This document shows positions 32,393 to 44,674 of a stretch of 64,000 nucleotides of DNA, in pieces; positions within the stretch are counted from its first letter, which is position 1, and each line of letters begins with the position of its first letter. Made by a program: the position numbers and the translations under genes. Below the pieces are notes generated by a model. It had not been told where the DNA came from and did no database searches. It saw only the letters and a program-made list of their open reading frames with translations. The DNA is from Posidonia oceanica (lineage: Eukaryota > Streptophyta > Magnoliopsida > Alismatales > Posidoniaceae). The DNA is taken from contig JAZBRS010000026.1 in the NCBI GenBank assembly GCA_037176725.1, positions 56,770,501-56,834,500 of the forward strand, given 5' to 3'.

Positions 32393-35300
32393 ATGGATGA
32401 GACTGATGAATCATTGCCCGAGTTCCGGCCCTATGACGACGACCCAGAAGGCCCCAACCTCCATGTTGAAGAAGAAACGGAGGTTGTCAACATCGGCACA
32501 GCTGAGGAAGTCAGAGAAGTTCGTATCAGTGCCCAGCTGTCCACCCAGGCTCGAGCAGAGTTCATCGCATTCCTGAAAGAATATGCGGATGTCTTCGCCT
32601 GGAGTTATGAAGATATGGTCGGCCTTGACATAGAGATAGTGGTGCACAATCTGCCCTTAAACCCGGATGCCAAGCCAGTGAAGCAGAAACTAAGAAGATG
32701 GCGATCGCAGTGGCTGCTCATGATCAAAGAAGAAATAATGAAGCAGCTCAGAGTCAACTTTCTGAAGGTCGTTCTTTATCCTGAATGGCTGGCAAACATT
32801 GTACCTGTGCCCAAGAAAGATGGCCGAATCTGGATTTGCATCGACTACAGGGACCTGAACAAGGCGAGTCCCAAGGACGACTTTCCATTACCTCACATTG
32901 ACGTCCTAGTCGACAATACAGCGGGCCACAAGATGCTCTCCTTCATGGACGGCTTTTCTGGATACAATCAAATCAAAATGGCAGAAGAAGACATGGAAAA
33001 GACTTCATTCATCACCCTTTGGGGGGTCTTCTGCTACCAAGTCATGCCGTTCGGCCTGAAGAATGCTGGTACGACCTATCAGAGGGCCATGACTGCGCTG
33101 TTCCACGACCTAATGCACCAAGAAGTGGAGGTCTACGTAGACGACATGATTGCTAAAAGCAAAGAGCCTGAAGATCATCTTACCTGTCTCAAAAAGCTCT
33201 TTGACCGTCTACGAAAGTACAAGCTGCGCCTGAATCCCAAGAAGTGCGTATTCGGGGTGTCTTCTGGCAAATTGCTCGGCTACATTGTTAGCCAAAGGGG
33301 GACTGAGGTGGACCCGTTGAAAGCACAAGCCATCGTGGACATGCCACCCCCCAGAACTGAAAAAGAAGTCAGAAGTCTGCTTGGGCGTTTACAATATATC
33401 AGTCGCTTTATTGCACAGCTTACGCCCATCTGCGAACCCATATTCAAACTCCTGAAGAAGAATGCGCAGATTCACTAGAGCAAGGAGTGTCAGGCTGCAT
33501 TTGCTAAGATCAAGCAGCTGTTGATCAAGCCTCCTGTCCTGGTCCCGCCTACACCAGGGAGACCTTTGCTTCTCTACCTTTCTACCACGCAGCATTCCAT
33601 GGGCGCCGTCTTGGGCCAACATGACGAATCTGGTAGAAGGGAGCGCGCCATCTATTACCTGAGCAAGAAATTTAATGAATGCAAAGCCAGGTACAGTACA
33701 CTAGAGAAGACCTATTTGTCCCTTATCTGGGCTGCACAGAAACTAAGGCACTACATGATGGCATACCCAGTACAGCTCTTATGCCGGCATGATCCTATCA
33801 AGTTCCTTTTTCAGAAGCCGGCCATGGTGGGCAGATGTGCTAAGTGGCAGGTGTTATTGTCTCAGTACGACATCACCTTTGTCACACAGAAATCCATGAA
33901 GGGTCAGGCCATGGCAGACCATCTTGCTGACCTTCCTCTGCCTGAATACCAACCCCTCCAGACGCAGTTCCCTCATGAAGACATTCTCTTTGCAATGGAG
34001 GGCTCTGAGCAGAAAGATTCTGAAGAACAAGAGGAATGGCAGCTCTACTTTGATGGCGCTGTCAACAAAAAGGGCCGAGGCGTAGGCGCAGTGCTGACCA
34101 CGCCCCAGGGACAGATGATTCCCTTCGCGAGGAAGCTGACTTTCACCTGCACAAACAATTAAGCGGAGTATGAAGCATGCATCCTAGGGTTGAAAGTCGC
34201 CCTTGAACATGAGGCGCAGAAGCTGCATGTGCACAGTGATGCCATGCTGGTAATTTATCAAGTGAACGGCGACTGGAGGACAAAAGATCCCAAGCTTGTG
34301 CCGTATCACGAACACCTGCTGAGGCTGATGGAAGAATTTGAGAGCATCCGCTTCACATACATGAACAGAGCCAAGAACGCGTACGCAGACGCATTGGCAA
34401 CTTTGGCATCCTGGCTCACTATATCTGAAGACGGTGCAGTGGACGTATCTGTCACTCGCATTGAACAGCCTGCATTTTGCCTGAACATAGAAGAGGCGGA
34501 TCCAGCAGAGGAGCAGCCCTGGTATCAAGATATAAAATCTTTCCTGGAGTCTGGCAGCTTTCCTCCTGACATCGCAGCAGCAGACAAGAGAACTCTGGCG
34601 CGTCTAGCGTCAAAGTATGTGTTGGGGGCTGGGCAGCTGTACAGAAGATCATATAACCAGATGCTACTACGCTGCCTGAACAAATCAGAGGCTGACACGC
34701 TGATGCTCCAAGTGCATGCGGGAACCTGTGGCCCGCACATGAACGGCGTCCTCCTGGCCAAGAAGATCATGCTCCAGGGATATTTCTGGCAGAACATGGA
34801 AGCCGACTGCTGCCGGTTTGTGCGTTAATGTCACAACTGTCAGATCCATGGTAACTTCATCAAGGCCCCTCCACATCAGCTGCACAACATGTCTTCGCCA
34901 TGGCCTTTCTCCACCTGGGCGATCGATGTCATTGGCGCCATCCACCCTGCTGCTTCAAATGGTCATCGTTACATTCTGGTGGCGATTGATTACTTTACCA
35001 AGTGGGTGGAAGCAGCCTCTTACAGGACAGTCACCGCTGTGGCAACAGAAAAATTTATCAGGAACAATATCGTTGCCCGATATGGGGTCCCACACTCAGT
35101 CATCTCTGATAATGGCACAAACTTCATTGCCAAGAGGATCGATGAATTCCTGCAGAGTCTTAAGATCAAAAATCATCGATCCTCGCCCTATCGGCCACAG
35201 ATGAACGGAGCAGTGGAGTCTGCAAACAAGAACAATGTCATAATCCAGAAGAAAATGGCAGAAACCCACAAGGATTGGCACGACAAGCTCCCGTACGCAC

Positions 35301-35761
35301 TCTGGGCGTACAGGACATCAATCCGGACCTCTACAGGAGCCACCCCGTACTCTCTGGTGTACGGAATGGAAGCGGTGTTACCTGTTGAAGTAGAGATCCC
35401 CTCTCTGCGGATCCTACGAGAAGCTGAGTTGGAAGAGGCAGAATGGGTCGAAGACCGCTGCGTCCAACTAAATTTAATTGATGAGCGCAGACTGCAAGCT
35501 ATGCACAACGCTCACTGCTACCAGAAGCAGATGGCCAGAGCATTCTTGAAGAAGGTCCAGCCCAGAAACTTTCAGCCAGGGGACCTTATCTTGCGCGCCA
35601 TTCATTTGCCTGATGGTCGAGGGAAATTCCGACCCAATTGGCGTGGCCCCTTTGTGGTCAAGCAGATCTTTTCGGGAGGCGCTGCAACTCTTGAGGATAT
35701 GGACCGGGTCGAGCAGTCTGAGCCCGTCAACCTCTGCTATCTAAAGAAGTACTATCAGTAG
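32393..35761 (+). pseudogene. pol: Pol (RT-RH-aRH-INT) of A, interrupted by three stops
   Basis: Domains in order: RT with the fingers motif YPEWLANIVPVPKKDGRIW, PFGLKNAGTTYQRAM and the catalytic YVDD at 33134-33145; RNase H with LLLYLSTTQHSMGAVLGQ, where the usual first Asp is replaced; archaeal-type RNase H starting QLYFDGAVNKKGRG (about 34039) with HSDAM and YADALATLASW; integrase with the HAGTCGPH...CHNC zinc site, then catalytic D (IDVIG), D (SDNGTNF) and E (GAVESANK), and a WRGPF module near the C-terminus. Stops lie at 33476 (TGG to TAG), 34160 and 34826, and none is shared with B. It runs in one frame, so B serves as the reference. It ends LCYLKKYYQ at 35761. Confidence 0.92.
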
Positions 35762-37225
35762 CCGAAAGCGGCCCCGTTGCAGATGCCCTTCTCCCACTTG
35801 CACTTGCATTCTCACCTCTTGCCACATCTTTTCAAATCATCATCGTCATCCTTTCAACTCTTGCATTCTCTCTCTCCAAAATCATCATCGTCATCCTCTC
35901 AAGCATTGTATCTTTGGCCCGGTGATGAAAACCGGAAGTTCTTGCCTGCTCTGGAAAGAGTCACCCTACCTCACCTGGCACTACTCAGATGTCTTAGCTA
36001 GTGAGGGAGCCACCACCAACGAGGACAGGCGAACCGCCTAATCTCGCAAGGACATACACCTCTGAGGGAGAAAAAATGTTAGGATGTGAGTCTGGAAAAA
36101 GTAAGAGTAGACATCTAGGTTTGGGCACATCCAAGGAACAGAAGACGAAGACAGAGGCCGGCCCTAGAGATAGGGGTGTGCAGTCTAACCCTGCTCCTTC
36201 TACCCATCACACAGCAGACCCAAAGCCTAGACCCTTTACATTTCAAACACCCTCTTTTTGCCACCAAAATGGGGATAACAAAAGCCTGAAAAAAAAAAAG
36301 AGAAAAGCAAAACAACAAGCAAAAAAAAAGGATAGAACAAAAACCCAAAAAAAAAAAAAAAAAGGGGAAAAAAGCAAGCAAAGCAAAAAACAAAAAAAAA
36401 GAGAAGAAGAAAAAGGCAAAATACAGCCCGAAAAACATAGGCACCATTATCCCCCATGCTTTACTAGAGATCCCCAGCATGTCGAGCTTAAAAGAATCTA
36501 CCACATCCCTTCAAGAGCGAACACTCACCCTCTCCTGGCTAGGGGCAGAGAAAGACTGCATACCTATGAGGGAGAAATCAATCAAAAAAGAGAGCTGAAA
36601 GAATAGGTGTAGGTCTTGAGAGTTTGGCCAATAGCCTGTCCTCACCACACCACCACCTGTACAATGCCAACACCCGTTCCGGAGCGCCACCAGCAAGCCA
36701 AGAGTCTAGGTAGGGCCCAGTGAGTCAGGGACCACTCCCTTCCTTTGCAGCAGGCACCAAAGCACTCCGTATGCTGAGGGCATCCAAGCATACTCATTCA
36801 TCCAAGCATACTCATCCATCCAAACATACTACTCATCTTCATAAGCATATCACCTGCATCATGCATACATGCATCTTCTTCTATCATTCCTTTTCCTATC
36901 AATTTCTCCCGCTCTGCAACGCGCTTCGGCCTTGAGACAGTACTTCTCCCCAGCAGAGCGCATCGACGACACTCGAGCTACGCTGGTCCAGATCTCCTGC
37001 CAGCCCTCACCCCCGTGTCTGCAAGACTGCTGCAGAATCTCCTTGCTTATCAGTACTTAATTGCTATGTTCTGTTATCACTTTGCTAGATTGCATATGGA
37101 ACTACATTTTCAGTCTCAGCTTCTGCTTGTTGTCAATGATTACATACCTGCGAGATCTGATTGTTTATTGATAGTAGGTACCTTCAAGCTTCGCAACTAT
37201 CAGCCTGTCTTCTGCAACCAGTGCA
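35762..37225 (+). other. Spacer between INT and PMD ORF in A
   Basis: About 1.46 kb without a conserved gene. A-rich sequence at 36291-36420 includes an uninterrupted 28-base purine tract (36347-36374: A17, G4, A6, G). The right part (about 37020-37200) is T-rich and intron-like, with candidate acceptors before the PMD ORF. An ORF at 36001-36606 spans the A-rich tract, gives lysine-rich low-complexity protein and is broken in B; I do not accept it. Confidence 0.5.
36347..36374 (+). other. Polypurine tract-like run in A, 2.6 kb before LTR2
   Basis: 28 purines without interruption, ending GGGGAAAAAAG. It resembles a plus-strand primer tract but is not next to the LTR. In B the equivalent tract is interrupted by a T at 55379. 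Confidence 0.35.
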
Positions 37226-38428
37226 ATGGGCTTCCCAACTCTGCTGACTCCCGCACACTGCTCGGAAACCCTGCGAGAATGGATCGGCAGGCTCACTCAA
37301 GAAGACTGTGAGAAGCTGCGCCTCTGGGGGGTCCCAACTAAACTGCTGAAGGCTGCTGATATGGAAGTCAGCCGTCACCTTCTGTGTGCCGCCGCAAGAT
37401 TCTGGAAACCAGCGCACCATGTCTTTCGCTTTGGCAAAACTGAGCTGACACCTACACTGGAAGAGGTGCGTCGGATCTGCGGCTTTTCCAAGATCCTGGG
37501 GCCGCCTGTTTTCATGAGGTGAGATGGATATCTCAAGGTCCTGAGCCAGCTAACAGGGCTCCCTACTCGAACCTGCCAACAGAAACTAATCTGCACCAGT
37601 GGGCCTGAACCTATGCTTCGCCTTGCGCACTTCAATGATATCATGAACAAGCGCGCAGAACTCGGAGATGAGCTGTGGCTCCGAGGATTTGTTATCCGCT
37701 TCCTGGGCGAGCTGATCTTTACTCATGGCCGACTAACAGTGGCCATTGAGGTTGCAGAGATTGCATTAGCTGTGGTGACCCAGCACATAGACCTGGCACC
37801 AGTTGTCCTGGCAGAGACCTATCGCGGGCTGGATCGCATCTCTCATCGCTGCCGCCACTTCCACGGTTGCGGAGCACTCATACAAGTCTGGCTAACTGCG
37901 CACTTAGAAGTGAACCTCCTGCGCCCTCAAGTGCATGCCTTCGAAGCTTACTGCAGCAGCGCCTGTGCCAAGACAGACAAGAGCGTCAAAGAAGAATACG
38001 AGAAGCTATCAGCACTGACTGACGATGCTGTAACCTGGCGTATTGTCCCCTCTGTAGCCGAGCCATTTACTGTCTTCTTCAGCGCGCGCGACACGCGGCT
38101 GATCATTCTACCAGGCTTCACAGCAGGCGTAGAGTACCATCCAATCAGGGTCATGCGCCAGTTCGGCTTCCAACAGGGCGCCTTCATTGACAGTACAGCG
38201 CCCGAGCTTCTACAGATGTACCCTCTCAGCACAACTGCCCCAACCAAGAAGCTCGCTAGTCTGATGCAGCATGGGGTCCAATCAACAGACATTGCAGCTG
38301 TGAGAGGTGTAGGATGCACCCCAGAATATGAAGCTGAAGTCCGAGAGCTCTGGCCTATTACTGAGGTCCCGCCAGGCAGCCCCCTATTCCCCGACTCCAG
38401 ACAGTCGAAGAAGGCTCGAACTGACTAG
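37226..38428 (+). pseudogene. PMD (DUF7745-like) ORF of A, one stop
   Basis: The frame starts MGFPTLLTPAHCSETL and ends QSKKARTD. One TGA at 37520-37522 (CGA in B, a CpG-type transition) separates a 98-codon part from the rest. It carries the same conserved blocks as the intact B copy, with perhaps 27 amino-acid differences in about 400 residues. Positions in A and B are equivalent relative to INT, so the ORF was present before the two copies separated. Confidence 0.8.
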
Positions 38429-39025
38429 GCCCTTGTGCAACCATCATGTGGTCTTCTTTCAAGTCACGCTGTACACCTTTTGGCCTGCCACAGGCATTGT
38501 ACTCATCAAGCTTTATCAATGAAAAAAAACTGTTTCTGCTGTCTGCTTGCACTTCAAGACTGTTCAATGCATTGCATATTCATTATCATCATCATCTCGG
38601 GCCCTCTGGCCAGACTCGCAGCCATCACAACACAGCAAAGTCCTCAGCACCCAATCCGGAGTCCGGAACCTCTGCGGACCCGCGTCGTCAAGCTACGCCA
38701 CTCGGCGTCCTCAGCTGATCATCCCCAGCTGAGTCCCCAGCGGGCTGGCACCCCAAATTGCTCGGCGAAAGGTCCGTCAACCTGTCATCATCCTCAGCTG
38801 AGTCCCCAGCGGGCTGGCACCCCAAACTGCTCGGCGAAAGGTCCGTCAACCTGTCATCCTCCTCAGCTGATCATCCTCAGCTGAGTCCCCAGCGGGCTGG
38901 CACCCCAAACTGCTCGGCGAAAGGTCCGTCAACCTGTCATCCTCCTCAGCTGATCATCCCCAGCTGAGTCCCCAATGGGCTGGTACCCCAAACTACTCGT
39001 CTGACAAGCACGACAATCTTGTCAT
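38429..39025 (+). other. 3' UTR of A
   Basis: 600 bp between the PMD stop and LTR2, absent from B. It contains a 69-83-bp tandem repeat from 38726. The 40 bases before LTR2 show no polypurine tract. Confidence 0.7.
38726..39008 (+). repeat. 69-83-bp tandem repeat in the A 3' UTR (about 4 units)
   Basis: Units begin CAGCTGAGTCCCCAGCGGGC and include TGGCACCCCAAACTGCTCGG and AGGTCCGTCAACCT. The last word and the CTGCTCGGCGA context are shared with the N2 3' repeats, so the 3' ends of both families are homologous. The small ORFs at 38435-38967 arise from the repeat. Confidence 0.85.
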
Positions 39026-39739
39026 TGTTGACACCCCATCTTGGCAGGCTTGGACCACTTGGAGCCCTCCTGGTGATTGCTGCACTCAAACCTAACCCAA
39101 AACCAAACTCTAACCCTCTACTTTACCCTTCAAAATCAAGCCAACTTGACCTAAGCCTTTACCCCTCTTCCCATGCTCAAAACCTAACCAAAATCCATAG
39201 GAAAACCCACCAACACTCACTTAGCAAGCCTACCCAAGAACCTAGAATTTTCCAAACCTAGACCATTCCCAAAAATCCTAGAAAACCTAGGCAAAACTCC
39301 CCTTTTTCTACACCTTAAAACCCTTCCAAAACCTCCTTGGAATCAAACCAAAACTTCAGGACCAACACTAGAAAGCTTAGGCTACCCACTCACCAATTTT
39401 CATCCCATTCCAAGACCTTTAAGCCCCCTTTTCATCCAAATTATCCTTTTCTCTCTCCGGGATTATCATTTTCTCTCTCCTCTCTCTCTCCTGATTATCA
39501 TCTCTCTTTTCATCCCCTTCTTGCTCCTTCTCTGGTCTGGCTGTGGGCCCCCGTTGTGCTTCTATCCTTCCTCTATCTTATCCCTATTTTTACTTTATTT
39601 TTAACACTTTCCCTAATTTTCAAAAAATCCTTTTCCTCCAACCTATCTCTTTTCCTTTCATCTCCCTCATTTTTCCATTTCTTTCCTCCTTCTCTTTTCC
39701 TCTTCTCTCTTTTGCAAAAATCCATAAAAACCCCTAAAA

Positions 39740-40540
39740 ATCTGTAAAACTCCAAAACATAAAAGAAACAAATCAGAACCCAAAGAAAAACAACTAAAAA
39801 ACATTAAACAAGCAATTAGAATCCTAAACTTAACTAAATCAAGCTAAAAAGAAAACCAAGCATGTAAGCTAAAAAATGCAAAACAAATCAAAAGAAAACA
39901 CTGAAAAATCAAGAAAAAAACTAAAATGAAATCAGAACCCACCAAGAGTAAAAACCCCATCAGAAGAATTAAAAAAAAGAAACAAACCTCAAAAAGAAGA
40001 ATCAAAAAACAAACATTAAAACAAGTAATTAAAGAAGCAAAAGACTTAACCTAACAAACCTAAGAAAAAAAACAAATTAAAAAGCTTAATTAAAAGAAAA
40101 AGAAAAAAAACACATTAAGAAAGACTTAAAAACACCCCATCAAACCAGAAAAATCTAACTAAAAACTTCAAGAAAAATCAACAAATAAAAATCAAAGCAT
40201 AATTTAAAAGACTTAAGAAAGAAAAAACCCTAAGGAGACTAAAACTTAAAAACCTGAAAACAACCCTGATTAATATGAAAATAAATCCTAAAAAATCCTA
40301 ATCAATATCCTAAGTGTCCAACAAGGGAAACACAATTTTTAAAAACAATTTAAAAAAGGTTTAACAAACATTTAATCAAGTGAAAACTAATTAAAAGCAA
40401 AACCAAAACCCTAAAACCCTAATCAAGCCCAAAACACATTAATCAACTCAAAATGGCCATTAAAAAATTTAATTAAAACCCTAATTCATATCACAACCTT
40501 TCTAGTATTTTTATTTATTTTTAGTTCCGTTTTACTAATT
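39740..40540 (+). repeat. AT-rich low-complexity segment of LTR2
   Basis: A-rich, TTAAGAAA-like monotone sequence forming part of U3, with AAACCCTAA words near 40411. No gene is seen. Confidence 0.55.
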
Positions 40541-40639
40541 TTATTTTTCCCATTTTACCCTCTCTTCTTTCTTACTTCTCTTTTTCTTTCTTTCCTTTCC
40601 TTACTGGGCCCAATCCAGCCCGTTTTTCTTTTTTCTTTT

Positions 40640-42030
40640 ATTTCTTCGGCCCACAGTCCGGCCTCCTTCTTCCTCCTTCTTCCCCACCTTCTGCATTTTT
40701 TTTTTCCTCAGCTTCTCTCCCGCGAGCGGCCAGCTACAGGGCTCCCTCTCCTTTTTAATTTTCAAGCTCTCCCTCTCCATCAGATCACCTACAGAGCTCG
40801 CCGCTCCTCTCTTCTCTCAGCACCATTTCCGGGAGGCATTGAATGCCAGTCGCCTCGCCGACGCCCGTCGTTTCTGCTGCAGTGCCGCCGGTGGAATTCA
40901 AACCACCAGCTCGCGCCCAGCAGTCCCCTCCTCCTGATAAAAGCCAGCCCTTCAATCCATTTTCATCACCTTTTCGCCACCTGAGAGAGAGAGCTGAGAA
41001 ATCCAGAGAATTCTCCCGCAAACTTCCCACTTCTTCACCCTCTGAATCCAGTAGAACCTTCCCTTCTTTCTCCCCCGAAACCAGCCCGTTCCAGCCTCGA
41101 ATTCCCTTCCATTTTCATCCCCCAAATTCACCTAGCACACCAGCATTCCTCCTCCACCATCCCATTGCCTTTCCACTACACGAAACACCTTCAAATCACC
41201 CTGAACACCAACCAGAACCCAACACAATTCCCCTCAGCAATTCCCTCCACTCCAGCCCACAACCTTCTCTCAAAATCCACCCAGAGACTCGCCTGAACTT
41301 CACCTTCCCAAAGCACCTTACCTTCAGCCCCATCCTCCACCACAGACTGAGAAATCCACAACAAACACTTGCCTTCTCCATTGATCAGAAACCGACCCAA
41401 CCTCCAAATCTTCTCCACGCTCTCCAGAAGCCCAATCCAACAATCCAGAACCGTTCCCCGGACCTCCAGCAATCCCCCGAAGGGTCCCATCCAGCCTGAG
41501 GAGCAGCAAACACTCCCCCCGGCCTCCGGCTGCCACTCTGAACCCACGACCTACCGGATCTCTCTCCGGTTTGCACAGCTCGTGTCTGATCATCTGGGAA
41601 GCTCCGGAGGACCGTTCTGAGGTGACTCCAGCCCTCATGAGCAGCGGACAGCGCCCGCAGCGACCGGACAGACGCCATCGACCAGCTCCGACACTGCTGA
41701 GGTCGGGAGGACGCTCCAGACACGGACGCAGGTATTTTCTTACCTTCCCCGCTCTCTCTCCTCCTCCTGCTGCTTCCCCACCGATCAGAGTCAGCTTCCA
41801 AGCCCTCCAGACACTCCTGCAGCTCACCGGTCTTCCCGTCTTCTCCGGCGCCGGTCCCCTGTTCTCCGGATGCTCCGCCCAGCAGAACGGACTCCCGACG
41901 ATTCCCAGAGCTCCGCACGGTCGCCGGCTACGTCCTCCACCGTCTCATGCCTCCCCAAGCCCCCTGTGTCGGCGGTGGTGAGCGCCGGTGGCTCACTGCT
42001 ACAGTACCAGCCACCGCCGGCAAATCACTG
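40640..42030 (+). other. GC-rich type I core of LTR2
   Basis: This includes an open frame of 218 codons (40843-41499) that is Pro/Ser-rich and similar in content to the solo-LTR ORF (8436-7522, minus). The downstream similarity continues in another frame (41369-41620), so I treat coding as unproven. A GCAG/GTATTT junction lies near 41732. Confidence 0.4.
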
Positions 42031-42059
42031 TGTATTTATTTTCTTAGTTATAAGATTTC

Positions 42060-43040
42060 TGTGCAGATATTGCATGTTTGCCTTAACTTTTTTAATTTTT
42101 GCGTTTCAGTCCTCTGTCCATTTAATATGCTTAGTTTTTAATTAAAAACCATGCTAAATTGCTGCTTTTATCTCTGCTTTTCTGTATTTGCAATCTAGTC
42201 CTGTTATTGTGCTGTGCTGTTGTATTATTTTGCATTTTAGCCCCTCTGTTTTCGTTTTTTGCACTTAGGTCCTGCAGTAAATCAGTTCATTTAATTGCAT
42301 ATAGTTTACTATATGAAATTGCATTCTGCATCCCCGCATGTTTCTGATTTTGCATATAGGTCCATGCACTGTAGTAACTTAGGTTTTATTTTTTATTTTT
42401 GCTTGTTGCATTGCATCTTCTTCCCTCTGTTTTCTGACATTTGCATTTAGGTCCATTTTAAATGGACAGTAACCATTTGCATGCATTTTTGCTTACAGCA
42501 TTGCATTTTGGCCCCTGTTTTTTTTAGAAATTGCACATCAGTCCTTTATCAGTGTTTTCAGAGCATGTTTACCATACAAAATTGCATATTTGACCCCTGC
42601 ATGATTCAAAAATCACACATAGGTCCTTGCATCTTTTAAAAAAACCATGTAAAAAGACTGTTTTGCCCCTAAAGTTGCATCTTAGCTCCTATGCTTACAA
42701 AATTGCATGTAGACCCTCCACTTGCATTCCCAGACTCCCCAGGACCCTATTTTCTGGAAAATTTGCATTTTAGACCCCAGTTTTTTCAAAATTGCATTCT
42801 GATCTCTTTTTGCTTCCAAAACTTCTTTCAATGCATACCCTCTTTTCAAATTAACTTTCTGGACCCAGTCTTTTGCAAAATAACCCTCTGCCCTCTCCTG
42901 TTTTCAAAACCCTCCTCTGTGGACCCCATCTTTTGTGAAAATTTGCATTTTAGCCCCTTTGCTTTTTCAAAAATGCTTTTGAACTCCTGTCTTTTCCAAG
43001 TTTGTTCCCCTTGTTTCTTCTTGCTTGTGCATGCATTCTG
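42060..43040 (+). repeat. Degenerate periodic repeats of LTR2
   Basis: Same texture as in LTR1 (23040-24010), with TTGCATTTAGGTCC and TTTTCAAAA words. No gene is seen. Confidence 0.55.
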
Positions 43041-43304
43041 CATTCATTTAGCCTGGCATTTTAGCATCCCTTTGCACACACTAAGCACCTTTAGCTCCCC
43101 TTCACTTGGGAGGACCTTTTGCACACCCCTAGGACCTCCTGAACACCTAGATCTGTTCTTCTCCCCTGTTCTGCCCTTCCTGCCTTGAAGCTGCAATATC
43201 TTCCGATCCGGTCGTTGGATCTTCTCAAGTAAGCTGCCCAGGTGACCGCAGCAAAGCGCTCTTCAGCATGGATCCAGCAGATCTCAGATCAGGCTCCCGG
43301 ATTT

Positions 43305-43314
43305 CCAGGTATGT
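43305..43314 (+). promoter_or_regulatory. Splice-donor-like site in LTR2
   Basis: CCAG then GTATGTCC (GT at 43309-43310), identical to LTR1. Confidence 0.4.
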
Positions 43315-43774
43315 CCTCCTGAACCTCTGCATTGCATTCATTTGCATGCCATTTGCATAGTTTTCCTCGTTTTCGATTTCTGTCTCTTTAAGCATGTAGA
43401 ATAGGACCTCTTCTTCTTGTCTATCAACTCAGATCCCTGTTTCGCGTTCCCCTGTGGACTTTGTGTTGTGTTTTCCCTGGATTCACCACTTAATGTGACT
43501 TTCTTCCCCCTTTTCCACGATCCGATCGCATCGCAAGCTTTGGGCAGCATGCGAGACACACCGTGGAACGGTTTAGTGAGAAATGGTCGCAAAAGAGGTG
43601 GTAATCCCCCCGTTTGCTCACTCTCCCCTTTGTAGGTCTTCACACCTACTCTGTGTGGCCCCGAACAGTGCCTATTCTCACACATGCGTTGTTCTGCTTC
43701 TCCTTTTACTGCTTCTAATCTTTTCCTTGCATTTGCATTCGCACAGCTTTTCCGAGGTTTTATCTAGCAGTTTT

Positions 43775-44010
43775 TGGCACCGTTTTGCGTGCCCGCTCTC
43801 GTTTTGGCACCGTTTCGCGTGCCTGCTCTGTCTTTCGCGTCGTTTTGCGCGCTCGCCCTGTTTTTGGCACAGTTTTGCGTGCCCGTCACCATCTTTTGCA
43901 CCGATTTGCGTGCTGCCTTGCTTTCTCGCCCGTTTTGCGTGCCGACCTTGTCTTTTTGCACCGTTTTGCGCACTTTCTTGTTGTTTGCCTCGTTTTGCGT
44001 GCTTTACACC
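43775..44010 (+). repeat. Minisatellite in LTR2 (about 8 units)
   Basis: Diverged 30-bp units on GCACCGTTTTGCGTGCC. The overlapping ORFs (43583-44083 plus strand, 43678-44079 minus strand) are products of the periodicity. Confidence 0.8.
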
Positions 44011-44531
44011 ATTTTCTCTTGCATGTCGATTGCATTGCATGGTTTTACCGTTGTTTTGCTTTCTCGCTTGCATTTGCATATAGGGCTGTGATGCTTACTG
44101 CCTGGAGTTCTCACGAGCCAGGTTTCGCCCGGTTCGGAACACAGACAGCGTAGCTGAGCACTTAGACAGCACGTTTACTTCCTTGCCCTGCATCTCTCCA
44201 CTTAGAGCACACCTTGAGCATTCATTTAGGCATTCATAGGCACATAGGCATTCAATCCTGCATTTCCCTGTGTATGCGAGCGTAAGCCTAGAAAGACCGA
44301 TTTTCGGGCGTGTCAGGGGTGCCTAACACCTTCCCCGCAAGTAACAGGAGTCCTTGCCCTGTCTTTTGGCCCGCAATGACCGTACTGCCCTTATCCTAGG
44401 CTAAAGTTATCTCATTTGCATGAATTTGCATTTGTTTCCTTTGCATTGCTTTGCTTTGCATTCCTTGCTTGGTTTTGCGTGTTAATTCACGCATTCCCCC
44501 GGTTTTCCTTGTCTCCCGTTAATAGACATGG

Positions 44532-44542
44532 TGGCGACTCTG
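44532..44542 (+). other. PBS-like motif inside U5 of LTR2
   Basis: TGGCGACTCTG after TAGACATGG, at the same place as in the other LTRs. Confidence 0.5.
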
Positions 44543-44656
44543 ATTTGTCTTATCTTTCTCTTTTCTCCTCGATTTTAAGTGTTTTCGAGTCGAGCCTCTT
44601 CCTCGGATCCAATCGCCGCTAAATAGCGAGCCTGATTCCGATCGGGATCGCTACAG

Positions 44657-44674
44657 TGGCGACTCTGCTGGGGA
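44657..44674 (+). other. Primer-binding site of B
   Basis: TGGCGACTCTGCTGGGGA, one base after LTR2; one C to T change relative to A. Confidence 0.85.

Larger units (their letters stand above)
25634..39025 (+). mobile_element. Internal region A: pol-bearing Tat/Ogre-type element with PMD ORF
   Basis: Order: PBS, leader of about 1.26 kb, gag, PR, long linker, RT, RH, aRH, INT, 1.4-kb spacer, PMD ORF, and a 3' UTR with tandem repeats. It lies between LTR1 and LTR2 and is roughly 95-97% similar to internal B by eye. It is inactive: pol has one frameshift and several stops, and PMD has one stop. Confidence 0.92.
39026..44655 (+). mobile_element. LTR2, complete type I LTR (5630 bp), shared by A and B
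   Basis: It begins TGTTGACACCCCATCTTGGC at 39026 and ends GGGATCGCTACA at 44655. It is both the 3' LTR of A and the 5' LTR of B. Modules: TC-rich U3 motifs (39450-39505), AT-rich block (39740-40540), GC-rich core (40640-42030), degenerate repeats (42060-43040), donor-like site (43309), minisatellite (43775-44010) and GTGCCTAACACCTTCCCC near 44318. It is closest to the solo LTR and LTR1. Confidence 0.92.

Noticed and set aside
36115..36504. Hydrophobic ORF on the minus strand behind INT (also 55128-55457)
   Set aside because: It is the antisense of an A-rich tract; Phe/Leu runs come from poly-T, and the two copies differ in frame.
36001..36606. Lysine-rich ORF of 201 codons between INT and PMD in A
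   Set aside because: B has no equivalent uninterrupted ORF, and the content is set by the A-rich tract.
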